This document shows positions 1-11,200 of a stretch of 64,000 nt of DNA, in pieces. The translations under genes and the position numbers were made by a program. The stretch's first letter is position 1, and each line of letters starts with the position of its first letter. The stretch covers positions 2,743,953 through 2,807,952 of the forward strand of contig NC_086370.1 of assembly GCF_036324505.1 (NCBI RefSeq), written 5' to 3'. The notes beneath the pieces were generated by a model that did not search any database, was not told where the DNA came from, and saw nothing but the letters and a program-made list of their open reading frames with translations. The stretch comes from Eleginops maclovinus. Lineage: Eukaryota > Chordata > Actinopteri > Perciformes > Eleginopidae.

Positions 1-590
1 ACACCTTTACTCAACTACAGGACTGCTATGAGACCACTGACTGGCAAGTGCTTTGTTTGACACATGGAGAGGACATCGGAAACATGACAGACTGCATCAC
101 AGACTACATAAGTGTTGTGAACAGACCACTCTGCCGGAAAACAACTGTAAACTGCTACCCCAACAATAAACCATGGAACACCAGTGACCTGAAGGAACTT
201 ATGAAAAGAGGAGGCCTTCACATCAGGTGACAAGTCACTGCTGAGGAGCATCCAGCATGACCTGAGGGACAATCTGAAGCAGGGCAAGACACCTGCAGGA
301 GGAAGCTGGAGGCCAAGCTCCAGCAGAATAACAGCAGGGATATGTGGAATGGGATGAAAACCATCACAGGGATCAATGTGAGGGCCAGACAGACTGTGCC
401 TCACCTGGGGGTGGACCATGCCTGCTAGAGCATGCTCACTCGTACCCGAATAGATGGGGTTGCACTGTGAGAATCACATTTTAAAAATTTCTCCAGTGCA
501 TTCAACACAATCCAGCCACGGATACTGAGTGACAAGCTGCTGGCTATGAGGATTATCAACCTGGATTATCAACAACCTGACAGTACACCG
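1..590 (+). pseudogene. decayed L2/CR1-group LINE fragment
   Basis: The plus strand reads CRKTTVNCYPNNKPW in the endonuclease-to-RT linker (from about 30) and, after a gap, FSSAFNTIQP from RT motif A (about 490). Both are typical of L2/CR1-group non-LTR elements. The RT N-terminal part between them is deleted and the frame is broken. The start of the element lies outside the window. Confidence 0.6.
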
Positions 591-639
591 ATCAGCCATA
601 ACATTATGACCAATTGCCTCATATTGTGTAGATCCCCCT

Positions 640-1130
640 TTTATTAATAGTAATAATACATTTTATTTTAGGCGCCTTTCATGACACCCAAGGACACCGT
701 ATAATTTGTTAAATATGCTAAAAGGCAACAGAACAGGCTAAAAACACAAACAGGAAATCATGGAGGGGACAATCAAAGTGAACACAAATCATGGGGACAG
801 GTTGTCCAGCAGAAACAGATGATGGGGAGGACTAGCGTGAGTAGGCTGATTTGAACAGGTGGGTTTTTAGTTGGGATTTGAATATGGCGATTGTGTCAGA
901 CTGTCGGATGTTTGGGGGGAGGGACCGAGAGGGATTGTACTCCTTAAAAAGGTCAGCCAGACGTTTTTGAAGTTGATACGGGATTGGACAGGGAGCCAAT
1001 GCAGTTGGATGAGGATGGGGGTGATATGTTCAGAGGACTTGGTGCGAGGGGAAGTTTATTGATGAGTTTGGTAGCTGTGGTGGAGAGGAGGACACTTAAC
1101 AAACTGTTATCAATCATGGCACACCCCACC
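640..1130. repeat. dispersed teleost repeat (unclassified)
   Basis: Starts around a GGCGCCTTTCATGACACCCA motif and continues with GGTGGGTTTTTAGTTGGGAT. I recognise both as recurrent in fish genomes, possibly a LINE 3' end. No terminal repeats were found. 1131-1439 holds nothing I recognise. Confidence 0.35.
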
Positions 1131-1439
1131 CACCCACTCCACCAGCAGCTGGACAGACAGGAGCTCCAGAACCATGAATAACCACAAACTGCTATTTTAC
1201 ACAACTGTAATTTATATACTATCATGGAGATATGATTTCTATATTGTAGAACAGTCTAAAATATCTAGCACATTTTATATTGAGTGTTCTTATGGTTCAC
1301 TTTCTTTTATAATTATGTACTGTATATAGACTTGCTGCTGTTTATTGTTTTCATGTTGTTTTATTATGTAATTGTTTCCAACTGTTAATGCCTGAACACA
1401 TTGCTGCTACTGTAACTAAATAATTTCCCAATCAATATA

Positions 1440-1868
1440 GGCAAATATTGAAATTTGTACTCCACTACATTTATCTGAAAGCTTTAGTTACTTTGCTGAT
1501 TTTGGTTATTAATGCAAAAATATAAATCTAGTAATACATTATAATGTATTGTTATGTGTTGAGCTATTCAGTAGTACAGTAAATACAGTATCTCAAATTA
1601 ACCCCACTTTTACCAGATGCAACATTGAAGTGGTAAAAACATTAGTGCATTACTCATTTAATCAAATGTTTTAATTAGTTAAATACCGTCATTTCTTGTT
1701 TAAATGGGCCATATTTTTTACTTTTGGTACCTAAAGTACATTGTAGTGGTAATACTTGTTTATGTTTACTTAAGTAACTTTTTGAATGCATGACTTTTAT
1801 TTGTAACCAAGTATTTTCAAACTGTTATAATTTTACTTAAATCTGAGTACTTCAGATCCACCTCTGAT
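1440..1868 (+). repeat. truncated copy of the AAGTA-rich dispersed repeat
   Basis: Contains TACTCCACTACATTTAT and ends CTGAGTACTTCAGATCCACC. It is the same family and orientation as the copies at 2891-3448 and 58407-59020, but lacks the left end. Confidence 0.5.
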
Positions 1869-1904
1869 CGCGTGCCCATCTACATCATGGCTCTACATGA
1901 CTGA

Positions 1905-1964
1905 ACTACAAACATTCCCAGCATCCCTGTGCAAGTTGCTCAGATCTCCCACAATGCAATGCGC
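1905..1964 (+). promoter_or_regulatory. candidate ZNF143/THAP11-type promoter motifs
   Basis: About 190-245 bp before the start codon lie two motifs resembling the SBS/ZNF143 element: ACTACAAACATTCCCAGCAT (1905-1924; the usual ACTACAA-TTCCCAGCATGC with three extra bases) and TCCCACAATGCAATGCGC (1947-1964). Such sites are typical of housekeeping promoters. Binding is inferred from motif similarity only. Confidence 0.5.
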
Positions 1965-1979
1965 ATCTGTCATGGCTGC

Positions 1980-2149
1980 TCACTGATGCCACTTATACCA
2001 CATGTGTGAAAATAAACATAATATCTCTGACTGAGAAACACCGACTTGTCTCATAAAGAACGCGATTCCTCTCCGGCTGTGATACCAGACCGTTGAGACT
2101 AAAGGCTCCCGCTGTCGCTTCTCTTCGGTCGGCTACAGAGGGCTCAGTG
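1980..2149 (+). promoter_or_regulatory. ttc27: likely core promoter and 5' UTR of ttc27
   Basis: CpG-containing sequence directly before the ATG (cgcgattcctctccgg, cgctgtcgc, tcggtcggc type words) fits a TATA-less housekeeping promoter. There are no in-frame stops between 2093 and the ATG, but the only upstream in-frame start is a TTG. The transcription start was not determined. Confidence 0.45.
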
Positions 2150-2240
2150 ATGCCGCTGGACGTGGAGCTCCCCGTGCTGCGAGGCTTCCTGACACCCAGC
2201 GAGGCAGCGGAATGGAAGCAGAATATTTTCAGTACTGCAG
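2150..2240 (+). CDS. ttc27: ttc27 exon 1 (start codon)
   Basis: Codes residues 1-30 plus one base, starting [13 protein letters not shown]. The ELPVLRGF stretch aligns with the TTC27 N-terminus, which fixes the ATG at 2150. The donor is CAG|gtgaga, and intron 1 is phase 1. Confidence 0.93.
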
Positions 2241-5200
2241 GTGAGAAACTAGACTTTCGTTTCTTCACTATGTAGCCCTTAGCACACCCGTGAGGAGATG
2301 AAGTTATCTAGTGAGCGTTTGGCTATAAATGGCTTCTCTGTCAGGCTGTGGTAACGTTAACGGTGGGTGCCTTACCTGATGATGAAACTCCCGGTAACCG
2401 CACTGGTTTAGCCTTTTTCCAGTGATACCAGCGTTTGAATAGCTACTGAAGTCAATGGCACCTTATTTGTTTGACAGCTGAGATACAGTTAATATGAATT
2501 AATCGGCTTTTATTTCTGCTAAGCGAGCTGTTAGCAACGTTGCGTGCGGATCTGTCGCGTGCAAACGTCATGCAACAGTAGATGTCTCGAGCAGGACTCT
2601 GCGGTTTTAAATGTTGGCTTTGCTATTCGTCATAAACATCATATAATGGTTTATATATAAATAAAAGTTACACTTTATGATTATCATAAGCTAAGGTTAG
2701 GTTTTGTTCGCCCATCTTTTTGTTGAGAGACTGCAGTCCATAAACCTGCATGTTGTGGAGTCGCTCACATGTGCCCACATCTGTCCTCATCTGTCCGCGG
2801 CTACACCGGAACACGGAGCTCTCTGCCCCGGCTGTCAGTAACATGACTCCAGCGGTGGTCCACACTGTGCTGCCAAACTACTGCTCTCTGTAGTGATGGA
2901 AAGTAACTAAGTACATTTACTCAAGTACTGTACTTCATTGTAAACATTTGAGTTACTTGTACTTCACCTGTGTATTTTCATTGTATACTAGGCTACTTGT
3001 ACTCTCCTACATTCCGGAAGTAAACTATGTACTTTTTACTATACTACTTTTATTTTACTGATGCATTTATTAATTAATTTCTTAATTCAATACTTTGGAA
3101 CATTTTTAAAATACTATTATTTTGTTTGGATTAAACTACCCTGTGTTATAGTTAAGTAACTTAAACCATGAGTTGGAAACAATAGTTGGAAGAAATCTTG
3201 CAAAAAGACATTTTTTGTTATTTGTTATATATTTGAGAGTTCCAGCTCTTTAAATGTGAAGATTTTAAATATTTTCAGAGTTTTTCTGCAATGAGTACTT
3301 TTAGCTCCTAATATTTTAAGTACATTTTCTTAATCGTGCTTAAATACTTTTACCCAATATTTTTTCGATGCAGTACTTTGATAAGAAAAGTGTGGTATTA
3401 GTTCTTTTACTCAAGTAAGTAATCTGAATACTTTTTAACCACCGGTCACCTGTGTGTATCTTCGTTAACCTTAATGCCGAACGATTAGCTTTGCGTTGTC
3501 AGTCCTTCTAACTTTTGCACAGTTTGATTCGTGACTCTGTGTCCTTTGTTTTACCCAGCAGTGCATTAGCATCCAGCTAAATAAGAGCACTCAATCAGTG
3601 GACAGATGGGGGACCGTGTAGGCCACTGAATAACAGCACATACTGCTATTTTTGAAATAGAGTTTTTTATACTATCCTACATAATCAGCAGGAAGTGTCC
3701 AGTTTCAGTGATGGTAGCTTCACTCTTTATCAATCCAAACTTCTGATAAACACTGGTGAGTTCGTAGTGCTAGGACTCCATTGTTGTTTTTAGGAAAGCT
3801 GCTTTATTTAGTCTTAGTCTAGGCTGTAAGAATAATACAATTGTGATATTTTAAGTCAAATACATCTTAAAATGGTTTGCCTATCCTTTCAAAAGCAACA
3901 ATCTTGTCAACCTGGTTGAAAAATGGAGATTTATTCATTGTTTTTTTTTTCTCACAGAATGGATTTTCTTTCAAAAAGGAAAATCCTCTTAAACCCGGAG
4001 AGAGTAAAACAAGAAAATTACAATAATTAATGAAATTGTAATGCAAATCATCAAGGTTGTGTGAACCAAAAAAAAAATATATAAATAGATATAGAAACCC
4101 AGACTGTGATCAGGCTTTATGCAGTTTTCCGTTAACAACTAGCTTGTAGATGGTATAGAAACTGTCCTTCCTGTCTGTGATGTTCCTGATAGTTGATCCT
4201 GGATCTATAATGTTGCTCAGCTCTGTACGATGGGGCGGATTCTATTCACAGCTGCTTTATAAACTGCAGCTCAATGCCTGAGCGTTTATGAGTTATGGAC
4301 TACTTTAAGGGCCCCTGTCTTGTTTTCCATAATTGCTGCCATTTCATTGGCAGATCGATGAGTAGCTAAAATGTCATTAAACATGTGGCCATACCTCAGG
4401 CTTTCATTTTCCCCCTCATAAAGCCGGAGCCTTCCTCCTCCTCGTCCCCCCCCCCCCGGCTCACTGTGCTATTATGGCAGCCCCTGGGTTTCATTAAGTC
4501 AGCGCTGAGATTAAAAAATCTCCACACCTCCATTACACCAGTCGTCCCACTGCTATTGCTTATTAAACTCATGGATACGGTTAAAGGACCCTCTGAATGA
4601 AGTGGGCTAGAAATCTGGATTTATGTGAATATGAGCATGTTACCTTGAGGGGGGGGTTTTGATTTATGGATCTTGATGGATGTATTGATTAAATGATCAG
4701 CAATCTAATATCATGAATGCAAAGTGAAACATTGGTACATTTCGCTGTAAGCCAGCAGTGCTAGTGCTGCTGCAGAGTGTGAGCTCCATTAGATCGAGAT
4801 AGTCTCTGTGTGTGAGGAGCAGGAACATTACAGCTGTACGAGGTGTGTGTGGACAGCGTATGTGTCAGTGGATCAATGCAATACTCTGCAACAACTTTTA
4901 TTAATCGCAGACTTCTCTATTGAATGGTGGCAGACTCTTATGTTGGATAATTGCCCGAAGAATTGATATAATATTGTATGTAAATGAATCTTTTAGTTAC
5001 CTGCTATTGGAAACTGATGAGTCTTAAGTTGTGGATGCCCAAGATAGTAAAGTAACAATGACTTCTGATGAGATTGTTCAGTGAAATAATGGGTGATTAA
5101 TATTCCTACCTGTTATTTAGAACTAAACCCTGTCTAGAAAGATTCTTCCTCCAGTGCGTACAGGGCTGCATCATTACCACACTGCCATCTTCTTTAATGA

Positions 5201-8200
5201 CAATTAGGGTTGCAAAATTCCGGGAATACTTCAAAGATGGAAACTTTCCATGGGAATTAACTGGAATTTATGGGAATAAACTGGGAATTTTCAAAATTGA
5301 AGGTTGGCTCTTCATAGGGAACTTAAATATAGTTGGGGAAAGTATATTTTAGCATAATCTTGACTAAAACAAACAGATGCCATTCAAGTATATCCATGCC
5401 ATTCTCCATCACATGCACATAGCACACTGCTTACTGCATGGCTATTGAGACAACACCCCGTAAAGGCACTGTGCATTCCTCCATCACATACACATGATTT
5501 CTAGAAGACTGGACCACACTTTTGAGCCCAAAGCACAAGACTATTGAAGCCACACATTTCAGCCTGTGGACTACACAAGGTGAAGTAAGGTTTGATGATA
5601 TTATGGGGTTATATATTTATTTATGTTTAAATTGCAAATATCACATACAGATGTATTCATCTAGTAGATAACTAGCTGATCACTTAGATGCTAATTACGC
5701 CATAGCTAGCATCACTTCATTCACCATCTATGAGGCACTCTTATAAAGATACTAGCTACCTCAAATGTGATGCTGTTTTTATCTGCCTCCTGCAAGATGT
5801 TTTGAAGATCATTCCAGTTGTTTAGCTAGCCTAACTATTTATATATCTGTTCATGCCATCCCATACATTCCCATAACTCCCATTATTCCCATGGAAAGTT
5901 TCCAATATGGAATATTTCCCAGCTTAAATTCCCATGGAAATTTAACGGAAATGTTCCGCCACTTTGCAACCCTAATGACAATCAACTGCTCGAAAGTTCA
6001 ACAGCTCAAGATAAAGTCTTCAGGGCTACAGCCACCAACAGGGACGGGCTGGCACTGACAAACAGCCTTGGACTCTGACCCAGCCCAGCCCACAATAATT
6101 GGTGCCATCAGTGCCTTCACGGTTGTGGCTGGTTTTAGAGGGTATGTAAGCAGCTTTTGGATGAAGTAGGAGTCGGTTCACCAGGGAACATCAAAGCCTT
6201 TAAAAAGCTCCTTTCTCTGAACACAGCCGCAGTATTTGACAGTAGACTTGAGGATGTAAAATAATGTCATCTGCAAATATAATTGTTTCTTAAAAAGTCC
6301 TACAGCTTCCTTCCAATGTGCTCTGAAAGCACTGCACCAGTGGTGTCCCAACGCCTTAATCTGAACCCGTAATATTCTATATTATATGATATTTTTACTT
6401 GGCGAGTAAGAACCGATTTGAATTAGCGCTGTTGCCCTCTATCAGCTGTCTATGTGCAACTTAAATGATGATAATAAACTAAATAAATATATATAGAAAT
6501 GCAAATGCATGTGTGCCAGCTGTTATCCACCCTGAACTGCAAGCTGTTCTGTGACTCTCCAGAACAAACTGATGGCCAGCCCACAACCTGGCCCTGAAGG
6601 CACAGGCCAGGTCTCCCTCCTAAGCTGCCTTCACATGATTGGAGCTAGTTTTCAATCACTTTGAGGCAGGGCACAGAGCTTTAGGGTGAAGGCAGCTAGT
6701 TGGTTCTGTTTCTGTGGACACATCTCAGACAGCTATCATGTCATTGATTTCTCATCAATAGGTCAGAGGCTATCAAGGGAGTAATTTTGAGTAGTGTGCC
6801 TGGACATGATCAGGGCTTTATTCAAATAGATGTATTTTCGTAGAGGATTCAAATAACGTTCTTGGTCAGACTTGGGTAGACTGGATTCTCTTGTCTCCCA
6901 CTAACCGAAGCTCACAATTAGTAGCATTTAGCAGCTTCATGCTGGAAAAGATGCAAGTAGCTAGCTGGTTTACACTGCTCACAAGCCAAGCAACTGTGGT
7001 AATTGACTGACTTGACCAATTTACGTTTACTTTTACCTTACCATAGCACCCGCGGCTTAGATTCGCTAGTTCTTCTTAATTCTCTCATGGCGTTTTTTAC
7101 TTGCGACTCATTTTAAGTAGAGTAAATGCAATGATCAACCACTGTGAACTCATTTCCAAAAGATCCATAATTACAGGCTTATGAAACATTTAAATAGTCT
7201 TTTATCAAAATATAATAGTCATATTTAAAACATGATGACCAAGGAATTCTCAACAATTGCTTTATTTAGCTTTTCCCTGTTCAGTTACGGAAAACCCCAA
7301 CTGATGTAGTTTGTAGATGTTAATCCAATACCAGCTCTCTTCTTTAAGGCAAAGGATCCTTTCAAATCTGTAAACTCAACACTGTCAGAGACATTTGATG
7401 TGTCGACAGGAGGAAAAGTTGAGGCAAACTATTATTCTTTGATTTAAAACCCAGTGGCAACTGCATAGCAGAGACAGCCGAGCAGGTTGTGGGCTCAGTG
7501 ATGGTGTTTGTAAGAAGTGAAACTGCTAATCATGAAGCTGCACCAATCCGCAGGTTTATAATTACTGATGGAGCAAAACAAACTGCTGATTAAGTTTCAG
7601 TATTTGAGGCAGGCATGGGTTTAAAAGAGACACTGCCATTTTTTCTTTTGTCCGTACTCCCCTTATTTTGTGAGTACTATACGAGAGACAATTGAGATGT
7701 TTCTTGAGTTAGTCAGGCTTCTTCCTGCAGCTCAGTATGCCTATGCCAGCTACTGACCAACCCCCCCCTTCCTGTTCTCTCCACTGGGGGAACAGAAAGC
7801 AATCAATGCTAATGAGCCAAGCCAGTCTCCCTCCTCAGATAAAAAGCTAATGAAAGGCTGGGAGATGTTTAACCAAACACATTACAATTATTTCTGCTTG
7901 GGAGGCAGTGGCCCAGCAGCCTCTCTGTCCCTTCATAAATCACTCTCCACACAGCAGAGTGTACGCGGGTGAGTGTTAGCTAGCTAAACGCTCACACACT
8001 GAACATTTGTCTTCGGGGAATGCTTCTTTATGTTCATTGACTTCATTAGAGTATGGAGGGAGATTAAAAAGATATCAGACAAACACACAGGGTTGCATTG
8101 CCAATTCTGTTAGACTCTAACAGTTAGAGCTTTGTGGTGCAGCGCTCGTTTTCCTTAACCCTGCTGGCCAGGCCGCGTTCACTCCTTTTAAAGAGTGTTT

Positions 8201-11200
8201 TCACTTTTATGTTTGAGTTCTGTTTGTTGGAGATATATATTGATTCATGTTATTTAGTTATCAGTAAACAGTTATTTTCAAGCAGTTTTTGTCTATATTG
8301 AATGAATCATTATTTATTGTAATTATTTTAGTTGAAGTAATTCTCTATGCTTTTATTTTGAAGGCGGTATTGGGCACCGGGTGATTTGAACACCTGGTGA
8401 TTATGTATGTATTGGACACAGGTAGTAGACAGATTGGCGCAACAAACTGTACTTTTTTTTACCATGGAAAACATAGGATACGCTACAGGGAAAAAACATT
8501 CAAATCTTTCTATTGTATTACTGGAATACAACAAGATCTTCTGCTTTATTTTGAGTGAAGTTGTATTTCTTTATCTGCCGCTACACTCCTTTTCAGGACA
8601 TTTAACAGGTCAATACTCCCTCTAAAATATCCATTTAATAAACATCTTAGGGCTGCACGATTATGGCCAAAATGATAATCACGATTATTTTAATCAATAT
8701 TGAGATCACGATTAATTATCACGATTATTTGTTAAATTTTAACCAAAACATTTTTTATTGACACATAGGCTCATTATTCCTGCTTTCACATCCAGGTGCT
8801 ACATTCCTGCTAATGTACACATTTGTGCATCAAAATAAAATAGGTCTTGTCCACACTACTGCGTTTTCGTTTTAATCCGGAGTTTTAAAACGAAAACGTG
8901 ACCATTCACGCATACTGGGCATGCGCGTGCCGGTTGCAGTTGCGGCATTATAAAATGCAGAATTTACCTGCACAACAACTGCTACCACAGACAACAAGGT
9001 AAACAGCGCTTTTACTTTGTTATCCATGTTTACCACTGGTAGTCAAGGCTGATCCGACCCGATACCCAGCTGATCTGACCCGACCCCAGCTGATTTGAAT
9101 TTTTCCGGGTAAGGAAGGGTCACATGGTAGGAGCGTGACGAATCAGAGAAGGATACTCGTGATCGATAAGACCCAATCAGAAAGTGCTCATGGGTGCCTA
9201 CGTTAGCGTTTCCAAAAGTCTGCGTTTCTGCCTGTCCACACTAGTCAGCAGCCCCGGGGCCAGCACCGTTTCCAAAAGCCTCCGTTTTAAAACGAAAACC
9301 CAGTATTGTGTATTGTATTGTATACGAAGTTTGTTTTCTCCATCACTCGCTAGAAGCGCTAGATTGGCTTTGGAAAAAAACGTTGATACTGAGCGTTCTA
9401 GACCCATGGAACCACATTTAGTATATTTTTGATCGTGGGAAAGCCAAAATCGTGTAAGTGACTGAACTTATGAAGCGCACCAACTTCATTTTAAATTGTA
9501 CCTATGGACAAAAAACTGCTATATGAATTTCAATTTATATGGTTAAAAGAACATGTTTTTTGCTTTCAACAAATAGCCTATTTGTGCATAATAGCACCAA
9601 AGAAATTAATTCTCATTAGTATTTAGTATTGCTTTTCCTTATTGCCTGAATCGGCTCTGAAACCCCCCTTCCTGTTCCACAGAACAGAGATCAGTTTAAT
9701 GAGCCAAGCAGTCTCTCTAATGTGAAGGCGCATGTTTACCAAACACTCCATTAGTGTTTGCTTGGCTACGGCATGGACAGCCTTCTTCATCATAAATCAA
9801 CTCTCTCAAATGATGTTAAGGGTGGGGACTAGGATGAGCCATCACAGAACTTTTGTACTGGATGCTTCTTATGTCAATTCCATTGGTAGGGGATTTGATC
9901 ACGGGTTGCATTGCATTCCCTGTTGAAAATCAACCTACGGCGTGTGCTACAACTTTTTCACCTGCTCAGCTCATCTTTAAGAATTCACTGGTAGACTGTT
10001 TGTTGGAATATATGTGACTCATACTTTTAAACAGTTTTCCAGTACGTTGTCTAATGAATGCATCATATTTATTGTAAAATTTTAAGTGAGAACATTCTTT
10101 TCATTTGCAGGGTATTGGGTGTTTTGCCACTGGATTATGTATGTATTGACCATATAGACAATTGGTCGACCAACAGTATTTTTGTTCCAAACATGCTTCG
10201 GCTTGTCCAATGTTGCTATTGCTTTACGATCAAGCGATTTCTGTTTTGATGAATTGTAATCATCTGCAGTACAGCTCTTTTGCAGACATAACACCTTCAC
10301 TGCTCTAATTCCTGTGAAAAATCTAGGCTGACGTTGTGGCCAAAGTGAACACACATATCTATCAAGCAGCAGATTATTGTAGATTCTTTGGTTAATTGTA
10401 CCAAATTTTTGTGACCATAGTTCACTATTCCTTTCACATGTGCCTATTCCTGCTAATTTTTTGTGCTCATACCAACATCTTTCCTTCACACGGGACTGTT
10501 CTGTGCTCTTCCATTTCACAAACGTGACATTACCTGACTGGGCATGACAGGCCTGTTTTAAAATGCAGATATTTCTTGTGTACCATCTACACAAGTTAAA
10601 ATGCTGTTTACTTTGTTACCCATGCTTTCATGGTAGTAAGTGTTCGATCCCCGATCCCAGCTGATCCTAGAACGAACCGGCCAGGCACTGATTTAATTTT
10701 CCTAGTTAAATAGGTCCTTGGTTCATCAGATGGTTACCTGTCGATAGACAATCAGAAGGTCTATGTGCTATATTCAAAAGTCACGTTTGTCTGCACCTGT
10801 CACATATCAGCAGCCGGGCACAGTGTTCAAATGACTCTTTTAAACGAAACCCAAATTGTTTGCACATATTTTTTCCATCTTTAAGGTATTGCTTTAAAAA
10901 AACGTGTATGTACCTAGAATGGTTCTAGAAACCAAACGATCACATTTGGGGAAACAATTTTTGCTGTGGGAGCATCTTCGTATTAAAATTCGATTAATTG
11001 GCAGTCCTAAATCTCAATGGTCCCTAAACTGCTGTCACCAAAATGTATAATATATATAGAGGTGACATCCCTAGTCCTCATTATCTGCAGTGTTTATCGA
11101 TGCCAATAGTCCACACACTCACTAAGCAATGATCTTTTCCTTCCGTTTATTTTTATGCTTTTTAGAGTTGCAAATCCGGTTCATGAAAACCTCAACTCTC

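Noticed and set aside
15..419. 134-codon minus-strand frame at the window start
   Set aside because: Lies antisense to the LINE relic and shows no protein family signature.
2093..2149. N-terminal extension of ttc27 by 19 codons
   Set aside because: The upstream in-frame opening is TTG, and the homologous protein begins at the ATG at 2150.
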